From contig NZ_CP094971.1 in the NCBI RefSeq assembly GCF_022869825.1, forward strand, positions 249,501 to 313,500: DNA of 64,000 bases. The letters run 5' to 3'. The stretch is from Clostridium sp. BJN0001 (lineage in GTDB: Bacteria; Bacillota; Clostridia; Clostridiales; Clostridiaceae). The number at the start of each line of letters is the position of its first letter. Position 1 is the stretch's first letter. Made by a program: the position numbers and the translations under genes. Positions 42,668 to 50,846 of this stretch are shown here, piece after piece. The notes under the pieces were generated by a model. It saw nothing but the letters and a program-made list of their open reading frames with translations. It did no database searches and was not told where the DNA came from.

Positions 42668-44590
42668 TTATTTTGCCTGACTTTTATCTTTATGCCATAT
42701 TGTAAATTTAAATAGTGTAAGTATTAATAAACCAAAGGCTATTAAAGAACCTAGACTACCAAAATGTACAGCACCTGATAAATCAACTATTTGAGCAATT
42801 GATTTACCTCCAATTTTAACTATTGCAAATACGGCAAGTAATATTCCTACAAGACCTTCACCTGCGATAAGTCCTGAAGTATATAAGATACCTCTGTCAA
42901 TTGAATCTTTTCTCTTTTCTTCACTGATCTTTTTCTTCTTTTCGAAGTAAAATCTTATAAGTCCACCAATTATTATTGCTGTGCTTAAATGAACTGGTAA
43001 GTATAGACCAATGGCAAATGGTAATACTGGGATTCCAAGTATTTCAACTACGATAGCAATTCCAGTTCCTACGAATACTAAAGTCCAAGGAAGATTTCCA
43101 TCCATAACACCTTGAACAACCATTTTCATAAGTGTTGCCTGAGGTGCTGTAAGTTCTGCTGAACCAAATCCCCATGCAGCGTTTAATAAATATAATACTC
43201 CACCTATTGTGATTGAAGAAGCAACAACACCGATAACTTCACCTATCTGCTGTTTGTAAGGAGTTGCTCCAACTATATATCCTGTTTTTAAATCCTGAGA
43301 TGTATCTCCAGCTATAGCTGCAATTATACAGATAACTGAACCTACTGCGATAGAAGATAACATTCCTTCGTGTCCTACAACACCAGTCGCCTTGAAAATA
43401 ACAGTTGTAATAAGAAGTGTAGCAATTGTCATTCCTGAAACTGGGTTGTTACTGCTTCCTACAAGTCCAACTATTCTAGATGAAACTGTTGCAAAGAAGA
43501 ATCCGAATATAGCTATAAGTAATGCTCCTCCAAAAGAAACTGGGATTGTAGGAACAAGCCATATTATTAATATTATAGCTACTATAGAACCGATTATAAC
43601 TCCAAGAGGTAAATCTTTATCTGTTCTATAGTCAGAAACAGTTTTAGTGTCTTTATTTGATAAATCTTTAATAGATGCTGAAAAAGTTGAAACTATTAGT
43701 GGAAGAGATTTTAATAAACTTATTATTCCACCAGCTGCAACAGCTCCTGCTCCTATGTATTTTAAGTAGCTTGACCATAATGCAAATGAATCCATTGAAG
43801 ATACGGGATCTGTGCCGGGATACATGACCATGCTTCCACCAAAAAGAGAGATTAATGGTAAAATTACGAGCCATCCTAAAATACCACCTGCGAACATATA
43901 AGAAGATATTTTAATACCACATATATATCCAACACTAAGTAATGCAGGAAGTACATCTAAACCAAATCCAGCACCTTTATAGCCTGGAATTTCATGATGA
44001 ACTTCATTTGAAAATAGTTTTAATCCTTCTGCTGCGAATTTATATACGGCAGCAATTCCAAGACCTGCAAAAACTCCAGAAGCTTTAGAGCCTCCTTCTT
44101 CACCTGCAAGTAAAACTTGTGCACATGCAGTACCCTCTGGATATGGAAGAATTCCATGTTCTTTAACGATAAGAGCTTTTCTTAAAGGAATCATGAATAA
44201 GACTCCTAAAATACCACCACATAAACAAATGATTGAAATTTCAAATAATGATGGATTAGCATCTCCCCATTCTTTACTCCAAATAAAGATTGCTGGGATT
44301 GTGAAAATTGCACCAGCTGCAACTGATTCACCAGCTGAACCTATAGTTTGTACAATATTATTTTCTAATATTGAATCTTTTTTTAAAATTACTCTTATAA
44401 TACCCATTGACATAACTGCTGCTGGTATTGAAGCTGATATTGTCATACCAACCTTTAATCCTAAATATGCGTTTGCTGCACCAAAGATAACAGCTAAAAG
44501 CACTCCTAAGAATATAGATGTTATTGTTATTTCCGGTAATACTGTATCATGGGAAATAAACGGCTTATGTTTTTTGCTTGCTTTTGACAT
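42668..44590 (-). CDS. OPT family oligopeptide transporter
   Basis: The 640-residue protein has about 14-16 membrane helices and the OPT signatures: ITSIFLGVLLAVIFGAANAYLGLKVGMTIS at the start (seen in parts), ENNIVQTIGSAGESVAAGAIFTIP, PYPEGTACAQVLLAGE, GCC-like AGDTSQDLKTGYIVGATP and a C-terminal GLIAGEGLVGILLAV. Bacterial members transport oligopeptides or metal chelates; the substrate is unknown. AAAGGAGGA precedes the ATG. Monocistronic. Confidence 0.93.
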   Translation of the reverse strand: MSKASKKHKPFISHDTVLPEITITSIFLGVLLAVIFGAANAYLGLKVGMTISASIPAAVMSMGIIRVILKKDSILENNIVQTIGSAGESVAAGAIFTIPAIFIWSKEWGDANPSLFEISIICLCGGILGVLFMIPLRKALIVKEHGILPYPEGTACAQVLLAGEEGGSKASGVFAGLGIAAVYKFAAEGLKLFSNEVHHEIPGYKGAGFGLDVLPALLSVGYICGIKISSYMFAGGILGWLVILPLISLFGGSMVMYPGTDPVSSMDSFALWSSYLKYIGAGAVAAGGIISLLKSLPLIVSTFSASIKDLSNKDTKTVSDYRTDKDLPLGVIIGSIVAIILIIWLVPTIPVSFGGALLIAIFGFFFATVSSRIVGLVGSSNNPVSGMTIATLLITTVIFKATGVVGHEGMLSSIAVGSVICIIAAIAGDTSQDLKTGYIVGATPYKQQIGEVIGVVASSITIGGVLYLLNAAWGFGSAELTAPQATLMKMVVQGVMDGNLPWTLVFVGTGIAIVVEILGIPVLPFAIGLYLPVHLSTAIIIGGLIRFYFEKKKKISEEKRKDSIDRGILYTSGLIAGEGLVGILLAVFAIVKIGGKSIAQIVDLSGAVHFGSLGSLIAFGLLILTLFKFTIWHKDKSQAK

Positions 44591-44721
44591 TGTTTTCCTC
44601 CTTTAATTAATTAAAAAAATAGCTTCAGCATTAATATACTATCAATTTTATTCTAAATTAAGTATTAAATATATTAATGCGTAAGCGTATTACGGCAATA
44701 ATATTTATATAAAAAAATTGT

Positions 44722-46017
44722 TTACTTTAAATCTAATTTTATTGGCTTTTCTTCACCAGTTTCCATGTTCTTTACTTTTATAGCATTTGAAGAAACTTCG
44801 TCTTCACCAATAACTATTACGTTTTTAGCGCCTATCTTATCTGCAAATGTGAATTTCTTCTTTATTTTGTCATTGTCTAAGTATATATCAACTTTTTTGC
44901 CTTCAGATAATAATGTCTTATATACTTTAAGGCAATAATTTAAAGTATCACCTATAGGGATTATAAGATAGTCTATTGAAGGTTCTATTTTATAAGAATC
45001 TATAAATCCAATTTCCTTAAGTACATAAAATAATCTTGTAAGTCCTATAGATACACCCATTCCAGGAAGAACGTTATTTGTATAGTTTTCAGCTAAGTTA
45101 TCGTATCTTCCACCTGAACAGACAGAACCAAAATGTTCATTTCCTTTAAGGAATGTTTCAAATACTGTTCCTGTGTAGTAATCAAGACCTCTTATTATTT
45201 TAAGATTTATTTCATAAGACTCTTTTTCAAGTCCTAATAAATCAAGAATATCTGTTACAGTTTTAAGTTCTTCAATTCCTTTATTAAGAGTTTCATTATC
45301 AAGATTAAATTCTTTTAAGCTTTCTAATATTTCAGAAGCAGTTCCATTTAATTTTAATATCTCATTTAAGAAAGAAGCTTTTTCATCGCCTACTAATTCT
45401 TTTAATGAACTCTTAAATTCATCTTCGCCTATTTTGTCATACTTATCAATTAAAATCATTACTTCATTGATGTTTTCAATTTCTTTAGCTTCTAATATTC
45501 CAGATAATATCTTTCTGTTGCTTATTTGGAATTTAAAAGTCTTAAGACCAATTTTCTTAAGAGCCTGATAAGCTAAATTTATTACGAATGCATCATTGTT
45601 TATGCTTAACTTATTGTTTCCTATTATATCAACATCACATTGATAAAATTCTCTATAACGTCCTCTTTGGTTTCTTTCTCCACGATAAACTTTTCCTACT
45701 TGATATCTCTTAAAAGGAAATGCTAAATCGTTATAATGCTGTGCTACGAATCTTGAAAGCGGAACAGTTAGATCAAATCTTAAAGAAAGATCATTACTTC
45801 CTTTATTAAATCTATAAACCTGCTTTTCAGTTTCTCCAGCACTTTTAGCAAGTAAAACTTCAGATTTTTCTATTATAGGAGTGTCAATAGGAAGACATCC
45901 ATTATTTTGATAAACTTCAGTTATTTTGTTTGTAATATCATTAAAAATTTTCTGTTCATTTGGCAAAAGCTCCATAAAACCTGGAAGTATACTTGGAGTT
46001 ATTTTTGCTTTTTTCAT
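44722..46017 (-). CDS. hisS: Histidine-tRNA ligase
   Basis: The 431-residue class II synthetase charges tRNA-His. It begins with PSILPGFMELLPNEQKIFND and shows motif 2 in YRGERNQRGRYREFYQCDVD, the His-specific IIRGLDYYTGTVFETFL, the GGRYDNLAENY segment, motif 3 in PGMGVSIGLTRL and an anticodon-binding C-terminal domain (about 335-430). The second ATG at 46017 lies 9-10 bases after AAAGGA; the ATG at 46023 is closer. A leader of about 230 bases with a short His-containing ORF precedes it. No aspS follows. Confidence 0.95.
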   Translation of the reverse strand: MKKAKITPSILPGFMELLPNEQKIFNDITNKITEVYQNNGCLPIDTPIIEKSEVLLAKSAGETEKQVYRFNKGSNDLSLRFDLTVPLSRFVAQHYNDLAFPFKRYQVGKVYRGERNQRGRYREFYQCDVDIIGNNKLSINNDAFVINLAYQALKKIGLKTFKFQISNRKILSGILEAKEIENINEVMILIDKYDKIGEDEFKSSLKELVGDEKASFLNEILKLNGTASEILESLKEFNLDNETLNKGIEELKTVTDILDLLGLEKESYEINLKIIRGLDYYTGTVFETFLKGNEHFGSVCSGGRYDNLAENYTNNVLPGMGVSIGLTRLFYVLKEIGFIDSYKIEPSIDYLIIPIGDTLNYCLKVYKTLLSEGKKVDIYLDNDKIKKKFTFADKIGAKNVIVIGEDEVSSNAIKVKNMETGEEKPIKLDLK

Positions 46018-46247
46018 TTTCATTCTTCCTTTCGTAAATAAAATAAAAGCCACACAGTTTAACTCCACTGAATGACTTCTGATAAATTATAAAAACATTT
46101 AAGTTGCATCAGCAGTATGAATACAAGACATTCTATAACCTATATCTGTTCTTACAGAGCAAGTTAATTAAGAATGATAATGTATAATGCTAGATATTTT
46201 ACTATCCGATGTTTTCATAAAAATATTCTCCTAATTTAATATAGTCT
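46018..46247 (-). promoter_or_regulatory. hisS leader RNA region
   Basis: About 230 bases separate the predicted transcription start from hisS. It contains the leader ORF, a small hairpin TCTGTAAGAACAGA and a region before the hisS ribosome site (CAGTGGAGTTAAACTGTGTG) followed by a T-rich tract. I did not find the T-box core sequence, so an unrecognised attenuation mechanism is possible. Confidence 0.5.
46168..46218 (-). CDS. Candidate leader peptide of hisS
   Basis: TAGGAG lies upstream of an ATG reading MKTSDSKISSIIHYHS and TAA: 16 residues with two His codons near the end. The same frame stays open for 22 more codons after the TAA (ending RTDIGYRMSCIHTADAT and TAA at 46099). So either this is a leader peptide or the remains of a 39-codon ORF. 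Confidence 0.45.
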   Translation of the reverse strand: MKTSDSKISSIIHYHS

Positions 46248-46254
46248 ATAAAAT

Positions 46255-46283
46255 ATTATACACTATAAAAGAATAATGTTCAA
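46255..46283 (-). promoter_or_regulatory. Promoter of hisS
   Basis: On the minus strand TTGAAC and TATAAT are separated by exactly 17 bases. The -35 box ends 13 bases from the IS4-family element. Confidence 0.8.
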
Positions 46284-46383
46284 TATTAATTTTTTTGAGT
46301 TTCCGTATTTTACATTAAAAATGCAAAAATACGAGTATGAGTTAGCGTTTTAAATAAATATTGTGAATTTAATGTGATTTCTC

Positions 46384-46437
46384 TAAAAAAGTGGTCACTA
46401 AAAAGACGTATTAAAAATACGATTTTTTAGTGGCTAT
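46384..46437 (-). terminator. Terminator of the IS4-family transposase
   Basis: CACTAAAAAGACGTATT and its near-complement (46396-46432) form a long stem with a 3-base loop; on the minus strand TTTTTT follows. Confidence 0.8.
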
Positions 46438-46451
46438 TGATTTTTATAAAT

Positions 46452-47708
46452 TTACATCGTGAGATTAAAATACAATTGATAGCTTGAAGTAATTTTTCTT
46501 ATATTTTGCCATTCTTTTATTCCGTTCCTTGCATAGGCAAGGGTTTTCGATATTCCCCTTGCCATCTGATAGTAATAAAATAAGCATTTTTTCTTAAAAG
46601 CTTTAGCATTTGAAATAATATTATTAGATAGTCTTTTAGTTCCAATATTATCTGTTAAAATTCCCACCATGCCTATTGTGTATGTTAATAATTGATTTAA
46701 ATTATTTATAGATTTTAAACTTCTAACTCTAAAGTTTTCAAAGCCATATTCTTGCTTCTTAAATCTGAAATATTCTTCGATTCTCCACCTAGACATATAT
46801 AATCTTAATATCTTTACTACATCCTCTTTAGACTTAATTATTTTATTAGTAGCGAGCATCATTGGAGTTTGCGATAGGCCATATATTAAAACTAGATACA
46901 TATTCTTTTTTGCAGCTGTTATTTGGCAATTAATATGACTTATATAGCAATCTTTTTCTTCTCCTTGAAATAATACTTTTGTTTTTATTTTGCCTTTTCT
47001 TGAATCTCTTAATGTAGTAGATTTGTACCACTTACCCTTAAAAAATATCTTTCTTCTTTCAGTTAATCGAATTACAAAATCTTGATTTTGATTATACATA
47101 AATTTGAAAAGATCATTCATATCATATCCACGATCAAAAATAAAAGTACCTTTAGTATTAATGGTATTAATTACTGAAGTCAGCCCTTCAAATGTGACTG
47201 TATTAGTAGACTTATATTCTTTTTCTTTTGCTGAATGTATCTTTGAAAACAAACTAACTGGCTGCTTTTTATTTTGAGTTAAAGCTACCATTTCTGTAAC
47301 TTTATAACCTTTTTCGCAAGTGTTTTTTCGGCTAGAGCCATCACGAACAAATCCTAAAGAATCGAATTTATTGCCATAAGGCTTGATTACATCACTATCA
47401 TCAACAAGAATAACAGGATCATTCATATCAATACTTTTTAGTAGTTGTTTTTTATAGTTAACAGTAACGCTATCAGAAATATTTTTCATTAAATTATTAC
47501 TTAACCGTTCTACAGTATTTACCTTGTTTATAGATTCCATAAGAGAATCTGAAATGTCAGAAAGTAAAATACTTTTTGATTTACAAATTCCATAAATAGT
47601 ATCTTGAATAAATTTTCTTTCAACCTGTCCAACTTCATCTGTAATTTTTTCTGTAAAATTAATAATTTTTCTTTTAATTTCATATGTATTTGTGGTAAAA
47701 TTTTTCAT
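46452..47708 (-). CDS. IS4-family transposase
   Basis: The 418-residue protein has a DDE catalytic core: VILVDDSDVIKPYG (first Asp), GTFIFDRGYDMNDLF (second Asp) and the IS4 YREK motif in YMSRWRIEEYFRFKKQEYGF with Y, R, E and K at the expected spacings. ATG 47708 follows AAAGGAG; the longer frame to 47843 has no ribosome site. No frameshift or stop interrupts it, so it may be active. Confidence 0.92.
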   Translation of the reverse strand: MKNFTTNTYEIKRKIINFTEKITDEVGQVERKFIQDTIYGICKSKSILLSDISDSLMESINKVNTVERLSNNLMKNISDSVTVNYKKQLLKSIDMNDPVILVDDSDVIKPYGNKFDSLGFVRDGSSRKNTCEKGYKVTEMVALTQNKKQPVSLFSKIHSAKEKEYKSTNTVTFEGLTSVINTINTKGTFIFDRGYDMNDLFKFMYNQNQDFVIRLTERRKIFFKGKWYKSTTLRDSRKGKIKTKVLFQGEEKDCYISHINCQITAAKKNMYLVLIYGLSQTPMMLATNKIIKSKEDVVKILRLYMSRWRIEEYFRFKKQEYGFENFRVRSLKSINNLNQLLTYTIGMVGILTDNIGTKRLSNNIISNAKAFKKKCLFYYYQMARGISKTLAYARNGIKEWQNIRKITSSYQLYFNLTM

Positions 47709-47962
47709 AGGGAAATACTCCTTTGTTTTTTGTTTAGTGCTATTTTTTTGTGGTGAAAAAATTATAACAGAAAACTCACTGTATTTCCTTATTTTTATGT
47801 AAAAATTAAGAATTTGTGGATTAAAAATCCGTAAAATTATCAATTGTGGATAATTTTACGGAAACTCAAATAATTTTATATGTAATAAGTTCTTTTAATG
47901 ATAAAATTTGTATTATATAATGTACATAAAATATAGTTTGATAAAAAAGGAGACAAAAATTT

Positions 47963-48796
47963 ATGAGAAGTTCACTTAATATAAAAAATAAGCTTAACAT
48001 GATTTACAAGATGGAAAATGATTCTATATTTCAAATACTTGAATACGATGATTTAAATGGGGCAGATGATGTTCAAAGCGCTTTTGCACTTAATGTAATA
48101 AAAAGAGGAGACATAAAGTTAAAGCAGATAAGGATTGAACTTGATGATAGTGCTGTTCGTATTGAGCCAGGTGCATTAAGTTATATGAAAGGTGATATAA
48201 ATATAAGTACAAAATCAGGTGGGGTATTTGGTTTTGGTAAGAAATTATTATCTAGCAAAATAACAAATGAAACATTATTTAAACCAGAATATTCAGGAAC
48301 AGGAGAAATATTTTTAGAACCATCTTTTTCAAACTTTGCTCTAATTGAGCTTGAAGATGATGACATAATAATAGATGATGGTTTATTTTATGCTTGTGAG
48401 ACAAGTGTTGATGTAAGCGTGCAAGCACAGAAAAATCTATCTTCCATGATGCTTGGAAATGAAGGGGTGTGGCAGACATCACTAGGTGGTAGCGGCATAG
48501 TAGCACTTGAAATACCTGTTCCTGAAAGTGAAATTTTTAAGTGCGTACTAATAGATGATACTTTAAAAGTTGATGGAAACTTTGCAATTTTAAGGACAGG
48601 AAATATTGAATTTTCAGTTGAAAAGTCAGCAAAGACAATTGCAGGTTCTATAGTAAATAAAGAAGGACTTGTTAATGTGTACAGAGGAACAGGAGAAGTA
48701 TGGCTTGCACCAACTAAGAGTGTTTATAGTAAATTAAAGATGCAAGGTCTTAGTGAAATGAGAAAATCACAACATGATAGTAATACAGAAGAGTAG
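47963..48796 (+). CDS. AIM24-family protein
   Basis: The 277-residue protein has a typical AIM24 (PF01987) beta-rich domain: VRIEPGALSYMKGDINISTK, LFKPEYSGTGEIFLEPSF, IIDDGLFYACETSVDV and VNVYRGTGEVWLAPTKSV. The family is widespread in bacteria, and its role there is poorly known. AAAAGGAGA precedes the ATG. Monocistronic; a large mosaic repeat begins at the stop codon. Confidence 0.88.
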   Translation: MRSSLNIKNKLNMIYKMENDSIFQILEYDDLNGADDVQSAFALNVIKRGDIKLKQIRIELDDSAVRIEPGALSYMKGDINISTKSGGVFGFGKKLLSSKITNETLFKPEYSGTGEIFLEPSFSNFALIELEDDDIIIDDGLFYACETSVDVSVQAQKNLSSMMLGNEGVWQTSLGGSGIVALEIPVPESEIFKCVLIDDTLKVDGNFAILRTGNIEFSVEKSAKTIAGSIVNKEGLVNVYRGTGEVWLAPTKSVYSKLKMQGLSEMRKSQHDSNTEE

Positions 48797-48798
48797 AC

Positions 48799-49246
48799 AA
48801 ATGACAAAGTACAAATGACAAAGGACATATTAAATGACAAAGTACAAATGACAAATGACAAAGATGGTTGTTTCTGCTTGGACGCAGAAACTTGGAATTT
48901 GATAGAATTGATAATGTGCTAATGTATAATTGATAATTATGGATGTTTCTGCTCAAAATCGCAGAAACCCAAATTAATGTAAAAATTGACAATTGACAAT
49001 TGACAATTGTGGAAGTTTCTGCTTGAGCGCAGAAAACAAAATTTATGAGCTTTCGCTTCAGGCGAAAGCTTTATTTTTTTGCGAGAATCTCAAAAAACCA
49101 TACAATGAAATTCCGTAGGAATTTCCACCTGAATTGTCCATTATCCATTATTAATTCTCAATTGCACAGGATTTCCACCACATTTGTCATTTGTCCTTTG
49201 AAAGTTTGTCCATTGTACTGTCATTTGTACTGTCCTTTAGCACATA
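48799..49246 (+). repeat. Mosaic intergenic repeat, copy D (longest)
   Basis: It starts 3 bases after the AIM24 stop. Order: long heptamer tract (ACAAATGACAAAGTACAAAT and variants), GTTTCTGC..GCAGAAAC (48870-48891), ATTGATA-type linker, the same palindrome (48945-48968), ATTGACA heptamers (about 48986-49010), the palindrome again (49015-49037), AGCTTTCGC..GCGAAAGCT (49048-49070), a GCGAGAATC hairpin with one mismatch (49074-49097), GAAATTCC..GGAATTTC (49107-49125), then ATTGTCC and TTTGTCATTTGTCC heptamers. Confidence 0.9.
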
Positions 49247-49258
49247 ATTTGCAACTAG

Positions 49259-49279
49259 TTTTGCATTATAATTGCAAAA
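49259..49279 (+). promoter_or_regulatory. Operator-like palindrome, upstream copy
   Basis: Near-palindrome TTTTGCA-TTATAAT-TGCAAAA lies 14 bases before the -35 box. Its reverse complement recurs downstream of the promoter at 49333. Confidence 0.6.
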
Positions 49280-49293
49280 CAAGAATAGAAACA

Positions 49294-49322
49294 TTGACTT
49301 ATGGGCATTATAAACATATAAT
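49294..49322 (+). promoter_or_regulatory. Promoter of the AAA ATPase gene
   Basis: TTGACT (49294) and TATAAT (49317) with a 17-base spacer, between the two operator-like palindromes. Confidence 0.8.
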
Positions 49323-49332
49323 GGTAGTATGA

Positions 49333-49353
49333 TTTTGCAATTATAATGCAGAA
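49333..49353 (+). promoter_or_regulatory. Operator-like palindrome, downstream copy
   Basis: TTTTGCAATTATAATGCA is the exact reverse complement of the main part of the upstream copy. It covers the expected transcription start region and ends 1 base before the GGAGGT ribosome site. Confidence 0.6.
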
Positions 49354-49367
49354 TGGAGGTTTATAAA

Positions 49368-50699
49368 ATGTTACTAGAGTTTAAGACAAAAAATTATAAG
49401 TCTTTTGTGGAGGAAACGAAGTTTTCTATGCTTGCAGCACCAAAGCAAAAAGGACTTGATTATAGTTTGTGTGAAAAGAAAATAAAAGGAAAAACATTAA
49501 AGGGGCTATGCTCCTCAGTGATTTATGGACCTAATGCAGCAGGTAAAACAAATATTATCGGAGCAATGGATGTATTTCGTGCAATTGTTTTAAGAGGAAA
49601 TATAAGAAATTCAGAGGAAAAAGCATCTCCAAATACAGCATCAGCTGAGTTGGAATTAATTCCAAATAATAAATGTAAAACTGCTCAGCCAGTTGAATTT
49701 TCAGTTGATTTTTTTGAAAATGGATTAAGAATTGAATATAGTGTTAGTGTTGATTTAGGAACGTTCCTTGATAGTGAATATAAGAGAAAAATTTTATCCG
49801 AAAAATTGATAGTGGATGGAGACGAAGTTTTTTGTAGAACTAAAGATTTATCTTTTGGTAATTTAAAAGTAATAAAAGATTATCTTTCTGATCCAATGAA
49901 GCAAAACATGGAGGGTGCTATTGATATAGCAAAAAATAGTTTAAATCAAGAGGAACTATTTTTGATAAATGGATTTAAACTTATTTTTTCACAGAAATTT
50001 GTTAAGCTTATAACAGATTGGTTTACAAATAAGTTTATGGTTATTTATCGTGCAGATTCCATGCAGCTTATTAAACGATTTGCTGATCCACAAAAAAAAG
50101 CAGTATATGTTGAAAAAACAACAGATGAAGCTGCTAAGCTTTTTGGAATAAATTCTAATGCAGTAGGTTATGTTGTTAGTGATGATGATTCAGAGGCAAA
50201 GTTATGTTCTATATTTAAAGATGTTAAAAATAAAAAAAGTACTGCTATAGCAGCAGAGATTTTTGAGTCTTATGGGACAATTCGATTTATCAATATGTTT
50301 CCACTTGTAATTCGTGCAATCCAAACTGGAGGAACATTGGTAGTTGATGAATTTGATGCATCAATTCATCCAATGGCTCTTATGAGTATTATTAATATTT
50401 TTCATAATGATGATATAAATATTAATCATGCTCAATTAATTTTTAACACTCATAATCCAATTTTTCTTAACTCAAATCTTTTTAGAAGAGATGAAATCAA
50501 ATTTGTGGAAAGAGATGATGATAATCATGATAGTACACTGTATGCACTATCAGATTTTGGGACAACAGGAGAAAAAGGTGTTCGTAAAAATGAAGATTAT
50601 ATGAAAAATTATTTTGTAAGTCAATATGGAGCTATAAAGGACATTGATTTTGTACCTATATTTGAAGAAATCCTTGCAACTAAAAATGAGGTGGTGTGA
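49368..50699 (+). CDS. AAA family ATPase, RloA/AbiLi-like (COG1106)
   Basis: The 443-residue protein has an ABC/SMC-like ATPase split around a central insert. Walker A is YGPNAAGKTN (54-61), N-terminal FKTKNYKSFVEETKFSMLAA is typical of the family, and the Walker B stretch is GGTLVVDEFDASIHP (about 330) with a following His switch in FNTHNPIFL. Such ATPases pair with RloB/AbiLii proteins in abortive-infection loci. ATG 49368 follows GGAGGT. The next ORF, starting 3 bases after the stop, is too short to be a whole partner. Confidence 0.88.
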   Translation: MLLEFKTKNYKSFVEETKFSMLAAPKQKGLDYSLCEKKIKGKTLKGLCSSVIYGPNAAGKTNIIGAMDVFRAIVLRGNIRNSEEKASPNTASAELELIPNNKCKTAQPVEFSVDFFENGLRIEYSVSVDLGTFLDSEYKRKILSEKLIVDGDEVFCRTKDLSFGNLKVIKDYLSDPMKQNMEGAIDIAKNSLNQEELFLINGFKLIFSQKFVKLITDWFTNKFMVIYRADSMQLIKRFADPQKKAVYVEKTTDEAAKLFGINSNAVGYVVSDDDSEAKLCSIFKDVKNKKSTAIAAEIFESYGTIRFINMFPLVIRAIQTGGTLVVDEFDASIHPMALMSIINIFHNDDININHAQLIFNTHNPIFLNSNLFRRDEIKFVERDDDNHDSTLYALSDFGTTGEKGVRKNEDYMKNYFVSQYGAIKDIDFVPIFEEILATKNEVV

Positions 50700-50702
50700 T
50701 GT

Positions 50703-50846
50703 ATGGCAAAAAGAATTATGCAAAATAATGAAAAGAATGGCTATACACTGAAACAATATAAAGGATATAAGTATTATAAAGAGAATCCTTCACTTGCAAT
50801 CTGGGAGGTAATTGAAAAAATATTGAAAGATTGTTCGTTAATTTAA
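50703..50846 (+). pseudogene. Short ORF after the ATPase, probable remnant of an RloB/AbiLii-like partner
   Basis: The 47-residue ORF starts MAKRIMQNNEKNGYTL and ends YKENPSLAIWEVIEKILKDC. RloB-type proteins commonly begin with a basic MAKR segment and end with an NPS-V/I-W/H-K-L-V/I-E motif, so this may be a gene that lost its centre. The ribosome site GAGGTGGTG is intact. An overlapping ATG in another frame gives only nine residues. The match is short, and the reading as a remnant is inference. Confidence 0.45.

Larger units (their letters stand above)
46297..47867 (-). mobile_element. IS4-family insertion sequence
   Basis: The element of about 1.57 kb is bounded by inverted repeats beginning GAGTTTCCGTA (46297) and ending TACGGAAACTC (47867), with partly matching inner bases. 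It holds one transposase gene and its terminator. The host flanks are T/A-rich and I cannot define a target duplication. Confidence 0.8.

Noticed and set aside
46018..46247. T-box riboswitch for hisS.
   Set aside because: The T-box core GGGTGG-ACCGCG and F-box CCGTTA were not found on the coding strand; kept only as an undefined leader.
49045..49332. Open frame through mosaic copy D.
   Set aside because: Its sequence is translated palindromes and heptamer repeats, without a ribosome site.
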